A stretch of DNA of 64,000 nucleotides from Phycomyces nitens. Lineage: Eukaryota > Mucoromycota > Mucoromycetes > Mucorales > Phycomycetaceae. The translations under genes and the position numbers were made by a program. Every line of letters starts with the position of its first letter. Within the stretch, counting starts at the first letter, position 1. This document shows, piece by piece, positions 35,807 through 45,806 of the stretch. Location of the stretch: positions 3,782,001 through 3,846,000 of the forward strand of contig JAHRBC010000003.1 in NCBI GenBank assembly GCA_022702545.1, given 5' to 3'. The notes beneath the pieces are model-generated. The model saw only the letters and a program-made list of their open reading frames with translations. It was not told the origin of the DNA and ran no database searches.

Positions 35807-38192
35807 AGTGCAAGTGGAGGAAAGAGCAATAAAAAAAGGGTGAACAGTGTTCAAAAAAATTATTTTATTTTATTGGTGTGTTGGATCTTGCTGGCACCCA
35901 AAATAATAATAATAATCAGTTGGGTTCTACCCAATAATGGATAGATCTTAAAGTGGTTCTGTAGGCTGAATACATCTTTTAATGCCATATTTTACCAAAG
36001 ACTCGCTTTACCATGGTCCATACCAAAGATCTCGAGGAAAGAAAGCATTTTATAAGCATAAAGTATCTCCTTTTTATTATTAATAATAATATTATTATTA
36101 TTATAGATTCCCATTTCAGAAACCGGTTCTATCCCAATGACTTTTGGTTCCTAAATGATTGTAGCAAGAGATATGTATATAGGCAATAAAGCAAGGATAT
36201 TTAATATGGCCCCAAACACTACCAGAACTAGCGGATATTTGTGTCTAGAAGCCATAGAGTTTGAATTTGCCAAAGCCACACTCCCAAAATCCCTCTACCA
36301 AAGGTTTGGGGGAGGAGGAGAGAGAGGGGGGGCTGTGCGGTATTTACAAAGTGTAACAGACCCTCCTTTGAAATCAGGTTTGGATACTTAATGTCACGTA
36401 TGGAAAACAGGAGCATGTCATTGCCTCTTATAATAAATATCCAAGTCTATGGTCAGATTGAGTCTCTAGGCAACAGTGTGACACAGCAACTAGTTGATCC
36501 TTTTAATACCAGAGATAGCCATAAGATGTACATGTTATTGCCAGACTAATGTCGCACTTTAAAGCCAGTGGTAATAGTTGGAAGGTTTAACAAAAAAACA
36601 AAAACAAATTGGTTGAAATACTAATAAGAGGATACAATAACTTGGAATTAGCATGATATTCGGTATGGATTTCTAAATAGTGACACCTTGCAGGGCACTC
36701 GAATGCAGACTGCAAGTAATTTGGAAACCCCAACTATATAGGATCTCATATTGGTTTCATCGTCTCAAAGATTTAGAGCAATTGAAGTTGAGATTGGCGG
36801 CCAAGAGTTTGTTATATAGTCAATATTGGCACCCTTTTCAAATGAAATCTAAATGGGTACCAATGCCGATATAAGTAATCTGATGTTCATCAGATAACTC
36901 CAGCCCAACGATCGATATATTATCGACAATGAATCTGGCCATGTCAAATGAAGATCTTGTGGTTGGTAATTGATAGGTCCTAATACCCAGTTTGCAACAA
37001 AGTATGATAATGATTGTCCTTTCTCAAGACCATTCGTGTGCTCAATCGCCACAATCAATGGTTAACCAACTCAACAGTGTTTGACAAAAAAAAGATGTGT
37101 ATCTGGATCACAATACAGACTCTAAAATAATAACATGATCTGTGGCTCTTTGAGTTACCCAACATTGTATTATACCCGAAACAACCATGACGTCCAAATA
37201 ACAGCTCCCTATATCCACAACAGAGCAGGTAATAAAAAGAGATTATAGTAATAAAAAAAAAAGGCAGCCTTTTGGATCTACTATCAACTCTTGCAACATT
37301 ATTTCCTCGAAAATGTTGTGATATTGGGCTGTCAAAGCGTATAGGATGCTGAATTCCAAGTAAAAAGTTTATTGGACTTTTTGGGCATTATTTTGATTTT
37401 GATTTTGATTTTAGTTTCCATACTTGTACAAAAACACTGAATAGAGACTGGTCTGTCTTGTGCGTGGGTTATCTATAACCCCAAGCCAGAGGTTTCCAAG
37501 ATTTTCTTGAGCCTCGTGCAAGTTGACCAAGAGCCTATTAAACAGGTATTTGCCAGAGTGACAAGTGATATATTTATGGTATTGGTAACATATACCCTCT
37601 CTTTATCTGTGATGACTGTAGATTGGCAAATATTAATTATGATTGAGTCTGATTGAATATGAAGTACCCAGTTTATTTTTTTTAAAAAAAATAATCAATC
37701 GGCTAATAGGCAGACCCACATCCTACGTCTTTAATTCATACCTAACCTTACATACCCAACCGCTTCTTCAAGGAGTGAAGGGCTGTGTTTTATGCATAGG
37801 ATATATATATATATATATATACTGACCAGAGTAGCCCACTATCTGACGCTTTGTTCAAAATGTTTCTATCTGTCAAGGATGTCTTGTAATATATTTAGAC
37901 TATTGTGATGGTGTTACGGATAAATAGATTTATTGAAAAATATGAGGTAATAACCACCCTAAATGACAGTTGGAGTGTATATTGGGATAATCTGGTAATA
38001 ATAAAATAAAAAGTGTATGACATGGTGTAATTGTTTAGAATAGCCGTATTTACTAGAATTGAAACAAGATATCCTCGTCACACAAGTGCAAATTATGACC
38101 AAGGCAGTCCCAAAGACTGCATGTTAAAACAAATAGTTTATAATTGGAATGTCAAGATAGGCATAACGGCAACAGTAATAATAGTAATAGTA
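35807..38192. other. Gene-poor region between GDT1 and SEN54
   Basis: 2.4 kb of AT-rich DNA. On the minus strand about 36970-36600 a translated stretch with stops (DMARFIVDNISIVGLELSDEH and nearby) looks protein-like and may be a relic, but I could not assign it. There are TA runs near 37800-37820. No intact gene. Confidence 0.5.
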
Positions 38193-39647
38193 ATGAGTGA
38201 TTCAGATGAACCTGATCTGCCCATCGATTTCTCAACATTGCTCTCTACACGGTAAAGAACAGGATAAAGGAAAACATAAAAGTTATTAATCCTTCAAACC
38301 TAATCAAGACAGCGCGGAAAACAAGCGCCAAAACGTGGCTCAAAAGAATCAGAGCCAAACGAATCCTTGACCCAAAAAACCGAAATAGAGAGTTCTAGAG
38401 ATGCACTTTTTATGCTGATTGGAGAGAAACCAAAATCAAGCCTAAAGAGCATGAGTTGTGGAAAATGGAGTTCTTTGACATATCTTACTACGATCACTTC
38501 AACAAAAGGAAACCATATTCATACCATGGGCCACACTCTTCAAGGAAATACCACACTTTACCTTGAAGAAGCAGCCTGGTTGATAAGCAGAAATGCTCTT
38601 GTAGTAACAGAAGATGATAATCCCAAAAATTTCGAGGACTTTTGTCTTCAAATGTTTAAAGGTGTTGATGGCTGGATAACCTATGAAAAATACCAGGTTA
38701 GTTTTCATATTTTGGTATCAAATCACACGCATATATATACATAGTATTTAGAATTAGATTTTAATAAATCAAATAAATATATTTGAATAAAAACAAGAAT
38801 TGTGAATATTCAATCTTCATTACAGGTGTATGTGTATTTGAAACGACTGGGCTATATCGTACAGAGATCTACTTCTTGTACTATTCAACCAAAGATCGAA
38901 CTTGTAGTCCCTCACAAGTCATGGTCATTCTATTTCTTCGACCTTATTTCCAAAGCCAGAATATTATGCTTTAATATCATGGACTCCTTTGGAGTGTTCC
39001 TAAGACATATAGGCATATTAGCAGCAACAACTGTTCGGCCTCTTGTGTGGGACAGAGCATGCAGTAGCTATGGTAATTCTCGAGAACACAGGCAATTTGT
39101 TTTTGGCTGTCTCATTAAAGGATTACATACAGCGGATGTCTATTCTACTCTTCAAATAATTCCTTCTTCTCCATGGTACAAGCCTTTCCAACAAGGGTCC
39201 TCTGGAAAACAAGACTTGGAACCAAAGGACATTGTATTTGACTGGGATGTCTACCGGCCCAATCCAAAATGGAAAAAGCGAGATCCTGGTGTACCTGATT
39301 TTCGTGTATTGGTCCAAAGGTAGGTTGATTGTAAACCAAGATAGCATATAAAGAAGCCTGATGTACCTTTTATCAATAGTATGGATACACCAATACCATC
39401 CTGTAAACGGTTTAATGGCCTGTTTGCTCATTTAGAACAAGATTTGTGTTCATTACCACACCCAAAGCACCTACAAGTTCGCAATACTCGGTCGCCAGAC
39501 TTTGCACCTGCTTTTTTGATGGGACTTGTAGATGATTCAGAAGGCGTAACATTTTTACGATTCACAGGAGATGGTTTATCAGATATCAGTGCTGCCACTC
39601 CCAAGTCTTTTGCTAAAAAACAAACGGACAGATTGATTCAAGAATGA
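38193..39647 (+). CDS. SEN54: tRNA-splicing endonuclease subunit Sen54
   Basis: Four exons (38193-38251, 38309-38696, 38826-39319, 39380-39647) give 402 residues. Structural subunit of the heterotetrameric endonuclease that excises introns from pre-tRNA; Sen2 and Sen34 carry the catalytic sites. The N-terminal family domain is seen in GNHIHTMGHTLQGNTTLYLEEAAWLISRNAL, followed by YEKYQVYVYLKRLGYIVQRS and the C-terminal block DIVFDWDVYRPNPKWKKRDPGVPDFRVLV, which is diagnostic. The N-terminus is acidic (MSDSDEPDLP) then basic. The second exon is joined at AAG|A rather than the nearby ACAG because only that keeps the frame. It is tail-to-tail with the nucleoporin gene. Confidence 0.9.
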
Positions 39648-39800
39648 ATGGTTATACATCTTTAAAGTTTTATTTTTGAGATAAGATATATTGCAACATA
39701 AAAAAAAAGTTTTCATAAAGAAAATTGAACAGGATACCCCCCCCAATTAAGCTTGAGTTGAGAAATGAAATAAATGTTTGCTCGATATTTTCCGCTTTTT

Positions 39801-39825
39801 TGTTGTTGTTGTTGTTGTTGTTGTT
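39801..39825 (+). repeat. TTG trinucleotide repeat
   Basis: About eight TTG units in the 3' flank between SEN54 and the nucleoporin gene, 15 bases beyond the stop codon of the latter. Confidence 0.85.
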
Positions 39826-39839
39826 TTTTGGCTATGGAC

Positions 39840-42800
39840 TTAGGAGTAGAGTCTTTGGTACTGGGCGTAGTATGCCTTTTGTTTTTCAATGTTCTCGTGC
39901 AGTGAAGCAACACGGCTTGACAGAGCAAGGAATGTCTGGTTCTGGGCTTTGATAATTCGTGCAATATCCTGTGGAGACTGTGCCTTATTTTCTGCCCAAG
40001 ACTCGGTAGTTCTCTCAATTTCCAAGATGCATCTCTTGTATTCTTCGCATCTGTTAGTCAACTGCTTGGCCAACGTAACAAAGTAATCGTCTTCTGGGCT
40101 GTAGCCAAACAACCATCTAGCATTGCTTCCCGGGTTTTTGCATACTTCTATGACAGCCCGTCCATCAGCTGCATGGCGAAGTTGCTCCTTGGCTGTCTCA
40201 AATAAGCTCTCGGCAGTGACCAATTGTCTCTTGAGGCCGATGGACATTGCCTCCAATTGCTGGTTAAGAGAACTTATGGTTGACTCGGTGGTCTCCATCA
40301 TCTTGGCATGCTGGGGTCCACTGTGGTTCATCAAATAGTCACATCGCTGACTTTCACCACGCACATACTTTTCCAATTCGTCAAGTTCTTTTTGAGCTGC
40401 GTCTGGAAGTTCAGAGAATCGAGTAGAGGGCTTGATGTTATCAATACGGAAATTAGTGTGCACAGTAACTTGGCCTTGTCTAAAGGATAAGGAAAATTAG
40501 CCTGGTACGAATAATTGACCTAGAAATAATGGACTTTGCGTTTACCTTTCATTAGGCAAATGTGGTGCCAATGATACGTGGTAATGGCTTGGTGGTGCCA
40601 TTGCAGCCTTGTTAATGCTATCAAGAATTGTAGAGAATGAAAAGGCATTTGGTTTACGAGGGCCAGCCTGAGCAGCTGGTGCTAGAATGTTAGAAGTGGT
40701 GGATTCTGTAGATGATGTTACAGGTGGCGTTGTACCATCCGATGTGGTAGCAGGAGTAGTTGTCTTTGAACCAAATCCAAATGAGAAAGAGGGTGCTGCT
40801 GAGGTAGGTGCAGCTGATGATGTAGAGGATGTAGTGGTCGATGTTGGTGTGGCGCTTGCCTTGTCTCCAAATGTGAACGAAGGGGTGGCAGCTGTTGAAG
40901 TAGGTGCAGACGATGATGCCGATGTTGCGGTTGTGGTTGTGGTTGTGGTTGTTGGACTGGCTCCCATCTTTGCACCAGAAGAGAATAGAGTGAGAGGGGA
41001 AGATGTCGTCGAGGTTGCAGGTACAGACTTATCTCCAAATGTAAAGGATGGTGTAGTAGGTGCCGATGAAGATGTGGCTGCTACTGCTGATGTTGCTGCT
41101 GATGTTGATGATGATGTTTGAGCTCCTGGTTTGCTTCCGAATGAAAATGAATTCACGGGTGGAGTACCAGTGGTTTCTGGCTTTCCAAACGTGAATTTAG
41201 AAGGGCTACTTCCTGAGGCAGAAGTCTGCTCTCCAGGCTTGGAGGTCTCAGTGATTGCTTTGGTAGTTTGGGCAGATGAAGTTGGAGGTTTTCCAAACGA
41301 AAAGACAGGTGAAGGAGTCTATGGATTCATAAAAATAAAGTACAGTTGATCGTTTGGTTAAAGAGTTGCCTATTAACAAGCAGTATTCTTACCAAGAACG
41401 ATGAATCTTTTGATGTCTCTGTTGGCTGAAATGAGAATGTTGGTGCTTCACTTCTACCTTCTTCAGTATTTTCATTTCGTCTCTTGGTTCCAAACGTAAA
41501 AGATGGAGTTTTATCAGTAGATGAAGTGGGTGCGCTGCCAAAGCTAAAAGAAGGCACTCCAGGAGTAGCAGTAGCCAAAGTGTTTTTTGGGGAACTAGGC
41601 TTGGCACCAAAAGAAAAGCTAGGTGTACTAGAAGGTGCGCCAAAGTTAAAGGAAGGCACGCTGGGAGTAGAGGCAGCAGCAGAGGCAGTAGTTTTTGGTG
41701 AGCTTGGGGTTGTACCAAAAGAAAACGAAGGTATGCCAGGAGCAGCGGTAGCAAGAGTATTTTTTGGCGAACTAGGCTTTGCACCAAAGGTAAATGCAGG
41801 TGTGCTAGGAATAGTAGTAGCAGCAGTAGATGTGGTATTTGGTGAGCTAGATTTGGCTCCAAAGCTAAATATGGGTGTTCCAGGAGTAGCAGTAGCAGAT
41901 GCATTCTTGGGGGAAGCAGGCTTGGCACCAAATGAAAAGATGGGTGTGCTTGGAGCAGCAGGTGTAGCGCTGTTGGAGGACTTTGATGGTTCACCAAAGT
42001 TGGGAACTCCAGGAACTGTAGCAGGTTTCTTTTGAGGTGGTGTATTAAAGCTAAAGGTAGTGCTAGGTGCTGAAGTTGTGGCTGGTTGGTCTGATTTGGT
42101 ATCTGTTACAGACTTTGGAGTAAGTTTTGGAGAACTAGGTTTACCAAAAGAGAATATGGGTGTGGCAGCGGCAGGAGTAGAAGAAGAGCTAGCACTAGAT
42201 ACTCCACTTGTAGCTAATGTAGTAGTGGAGCTATCTTCCGATGCTTTCGCTTTAGTAGAATCAGTGGTGGTAATGGTGGTGGTAGTGGCAGATGATTTGG
42301 TATCATTCTTTGTGTCTAAAGGTTTGGTTCCAAAAGAGATTGAAGATGATGGCCTTTCTTCCTTGTCGGCAGATTTGTCGGTAGACTTTTCGGTAGGCGT
42401 AGTATCCTTTGAGTTTTCACTTTTCAAGATAGTTATTTTCTCGGATGTGGTCGATTCGGTCAAAGTACCAGCTTCCTTTAATTCCTGACCCTTGTTTCCA
42501 TCGTTAGTCTCGGGATCTATCTTTCCTATCTTAATAGATCTTTCTGTGGTAGTTTCTGATTCGGTAGACAAAGTGTCGTCGTTGGATTTCTTTGGCTTTG
42601 CTCCAAAATTAAAGACAAGTTCTTTCTTGGGTTCCAATGCCGATGTCTCGCTAGTCGATTCTGCAGAAGATGGCGTATTGTTATAGGGCTTCTTGGCTAA
42701 ATTATCAAAGTTGAAAATGGGTGCTGCCTTGGGCGCGGTTGATAATGGTGTATCCTTTGCCGATTTCTCAGAAGCTGTCAATGATGGAGCAGAATTGCTT

Positions 42801-44303
42801 GGTCCTGCTACAGCACTACCAAAGATACTGCTCTGAGCCCCAATAATAGAAGGAGTGTTGGTAGCAGATGAAGCTTGAGGAGGAGGATTTTGTTCTTTGG
42901 ATGGAGCAACCATGTTACCGAATGTGAACCCACCAGAAGGCACAGAAGGCACAGAAGGCTTTTCAGAGGGTGTTTCTGACATGGAGACCGTAGGTGTTGT
43001 ATTGGACTGGTTCAAGGTAAATGCTCCAGTAGACGAACTGGGCTCAGTATTAGGAGAATTTGATTTTGATCCAAAAGAAAAGTTTGGAGCAGGCATATTG
43101 TTGTTGTTTTGTGCTCCAAAAGTAAATCCTCCTAGATTAATAATCAGCATGAGTTGGCCAATTATACTATATTTTCATGTTTACCACCACTGGGTGTTGA
43201 TCCAAATCCTTTGATTCCAGGTGCTGTATGGAAGAATATTTAGAATCAAATAATATATATATATGGCTGCAAACATGGAGATTCCTATAACTTCCAATAC
43301 ATGATATATATATAAAAAGACACTCACCCTGTGCTGTAGGTGTTCCAAATGGAGATGCTACGAGCGAGGAGGCAGATACATTATCGGATGGTTTTTTAAA
43401 TGAAAACCCACCTGAAGAACTTGTTAGGCTAGTGCCAAACGAAAATGGCTTTTCCTGCGTACCTGTCGCGGGTGTGCTAAAGGCAGCATTTGAGGCTATA
43501 GGTCCTGTTACAGGGCTACCAAAGCTAAAGGTGCTTTGGTTGTTCGAAGCAGGGGTTTGTCCAAATGAGAATCCACTTGCGGCTGTAGGTGGTGGAGTAG
43601 CCACATTTCCATGACCAAAGCCAGAACCAGCTGTGGTAGGCATTCCAAATGAAAATCCACTTTGAGTAGGTGGGCTGGTTCCACTGCCCGTTGTCTCCAT
43701 GTCGTCAGGGCCCGAAGATTGCTGTAGTTGATGTTGCTGATGTTGCTGCTGCTGTTGTTGTTGCTGACCAAACCCACCGAAAACTGTCAATGGCGATGAA
43801 ATGCTAAAACGACTGGAGCTATTGTCCCCATGGCCATACCCTTGAGGTTGAGAGAATTCAAAGGGAGCTGGAGCTCCTCTTGACGAAGAGTCTGATCCAA
43901 ACATATTACTTTCCGTCTCAGGTAGTCCAGGAATGTCAGAGATACCGCGTCTAAAGGATGATGCGGTACTAGCCACAGAAATGTTTGATGAACTGTGGCC
44001 AAACTGTGCGCCAAAACCGAAAGGAGATGTTGGGGTCGCTGTATTAGATAATCCGGCAACTCCAGATGTATTTGGCGAGCCAAAGACAAACCCCTCGGTG
44101 CGTCTAACAGGTGAAATTGCTGGCGATTGATGAGGAGAGGCGGTGGGTGTCACATTAGACGATCCAAACGAATTGGCAATCGAAGACTGCGTATTATAAG
44201 AAAAAGGCAAAGAGGGTGTACTTGGGGTTGTTCCCACACCAAAAAGATTGGGGGATGTTACAGAGCCAGGGGATGGAGCACTGGAAGGTCCTTGATCGCC
44301 CAT
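39840..44303 (-). CDS. FG nucleoporin, Nup58/Nup49 type, with very long FG domain
   Basis: Five exons (44303-43328, 43223-43185, 43131-41393, 41318-40546, 40479-39840) give 1388 residues. The first about 1140 residues are an FG domain rich in Ser, Thr, Pro and Ala with many SFG, FSFG and FGxxP units plus a poly-Gln stretch (FGGFGQQQQQQQQHQQHQ). The last about 230 residues are structured and helical, from VHTNFRIDNIKPSTRFSELPDAAQKELDELEKYV to the C-terminus, and match the Nup58/p45 and yeast Nup49 coiled-coil domain of the Nup62 central-channel complex. Nup58 and Nup49 are usually about 470-600 residues, so the FG part is greatly extended here. Exon 2 is only 39 nt. The first ATG of the frame (44303) is used. 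Assignment to Nup58 rests on the C-terminal domain; assignment as an FG nucleoporin is certain. Confidence 0.85.
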
Positions 44304-44774
44304 CTTAAACACGAAGTTTATATTGGCATCACTGCTTTTCTTCCCGCGAGAAGATTTTCTGTGACTACAGCCTTTGGTATTAATACTCTGAAAAAAACCA
44401 CTGTTGCTCTGATTACCTCATGATGCTTTATTCAGAGTGCTTTATCTGTTCTCAATATTTGAAGAAGAGTATGGTTTTTATTCATTGTTGGACAAGACGC
44501 GCTTATTTGTGTAAACAGCCCGTTCTAGACAGTCACACTGGCATTTTAAACCTCTTCACATGAAATGAATCGATATTATTACTGTTACTATTACTATTTT
44601 ACTCGAAAATCAAGAGAAAAATGGAGATTTATAAGTAACCGGAAAGATAACAATATCCAAGAGCGAATATTTAAAATAATAGCCTCTCTCTCTATATATA
44701 TATATAGCCTTCTCCTTGTTGTTGCCGTTATTAGTATTTTCTTTCTTTTTTTATTTTATTTATTGTAGTCTGAT

Positions 44775-45641
44775 CTAATCGCACAGCCAGTCTCTTGCCC
44801 GCTTCATTTTCTTTTCCAGCTTTGCCTTCTTGAAGCGGTCAAGATCCTTCTTAGTTAATGGTCGTTTTTGGCCAGCTCCAGCCGCTCTCTCTCTGTTCCG
44901 TTCATCCATATATGCATCTACGTCAAAGTAGTACTGCATTTGTCTTTTTGCACGACTCTCGATTGTCATTCTGTCAGGGTGTAGGCGCTCAACCTCTTCT
45001 GATGTTTGGAACTTTCCAGTTTTCGCATTAAACACAGCCTGAAACTTATACTGATCGTCTGTCCCAAAATACGATGAGTAGGGTGCCTGAGTCCTATCAG
45101 CAGATGATTGTTCGCCTGAACCATCAAATGTGCTTCGAACCTGCGTGTCAATCTTGTCCAGCAAGGAGTCGAGCGGGTTGTCTGAAACGTGTTCTGGGCG
45201 CGTAACAGTCTGAGATGCTTCTGTTGCTGGATAGCCATAGTAGTATGCCGAATAATAGTCTGCATGCTCAGGATCTATCTTGGCACTATCTCCCGAGGGA
45301 TTCTCCCATGTCGTCTCGTATGTTAACGTATTCCACCAGTAGTATGCCTGAGAATTTGGATCCCATGCTGCTGTCCATGCCTTTGCAATATCAGCCTTGC
45401 TAGGGTGGATTGCCTTTTCAGTCTTTTCAGTCCCTTTTCCTTTCTCTGCCTTTTTCTCTTGTTTCGTGTCGTCCTTGGTGGGCTCATCTGCCTTTGTCTC
45501 GTCTAATGATGTATTGGTGTCTACTTCAGTAGACTTTTGTGTCTTTTCTACCACAGAATCTTCTGATCCATTATCTTTAGGTACTTCATCTACGAGTGTC
45601 TGTGCCTGGGATGTAACCTGTTCCGATTCGGTGGCACTCAT
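44775..45641 (-). CDS. WW-domain protein, probably nuclear
   Basis: Single exon of 288 residues. An acidic, Lys/Glu/Thr-rich N-terminus (residues 1-85) is followed by one WW domain, AWTAAWDPNSQAYYWWNTLT with YETTWENPSG (both signature Trp and the Tyr-Tyr core present), which binds proline-rich ligands. The middle is Tyr-rich (YYSAYYYGYPATEAS). The C-terminal part has KFQAVFNAKTGKFQ and ends in a basic helix (LTKKDLDRFKKAKLEKKMKRARDW) likely to act as a nuclear signal. The arrangement suggests a splicing- or transcription-linked factor such as WBP4/PQBP1-like proteins, but I cannot assign orthology. An in-frame ATG at 45791 would add 50 residues but lies in the shared promoter, so 45641 is preferred. 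Confidence 0.85.
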   Translation of the reverse strand: MSATESEQVTSQAQTLVDEVPKDNGSEDSVVEKTQKSTEVDTNTSLDETKADEPTKDDTKQEKKAEKGKGTEKTEKAIHPSKADIAKAWTAAWDPNSQAYYWWNTLTYETTWENPSGDSAKIDPEHADYYSAYYYGYPATEASQTVTRPEHVSDNPLDSLLDKIDTQVRSTFDGSGEQSSADRTQAPYSSYFGTDDQYKFQAVFNAKTGKFQTSEEVERLHPDRMTIESRAKRQMQYYFDVDAYMDERNRERAAGAGQKRPLTKKDLDRFKKAKLEKKMKRARDWLCD

Positions 45642-45698
45642 GACTATACAATGTTGACTAGATCCAGCAAGAAGTCCTCTAGACGGGTATCTTAAATC

Positions 45699-45723
45699 TA
45701 CGTCACAGAGAGTGTGTGACGTA
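45699..45723. promoter_or_regulatory. Inverted pair of CRE/ATF-like elements in a bidirectional promoter
   Basis: TACGTCAC at 45699-45706 and its exact reverse complement GTGACGTA at 45716-45723, separated by 9 bases, lie in the 165-base space between the start codons of the WW gene (45641, minus) and the winged-helix/PP2C gene (45807, plus). The perfect inverted arrangement suits a bZIP dimer pair serving both directions. Confidence 0.55.
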
Positions 45724-45806
45724 ATCTTTGGATTTCCTAAAGAACTCCCCGTACAAAAAAAAATCCATAAGCAAAAGCGTAACCTCTCCAAAGGTGGTTT
45801 AATGCG

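Noticed and set aside
36600..37058. Protein-like minus-strand frames between GDT1 and SEN54
   Set aside because: Stops in every frame within about 60 codons and no family match; noted in the intergenic entry but not supportable as a gene.
40687..43214. Long plus-strand ORFs (such as 40687-41121, 41484-42035, 42060-42488) opposite the nucleoporin
   Set aside because: They are antisense reflections of Ser/Thr/Ala/Pro-rich FG codons; composition is Val/Gly/Glu biased and there is no start, splice or motif support.
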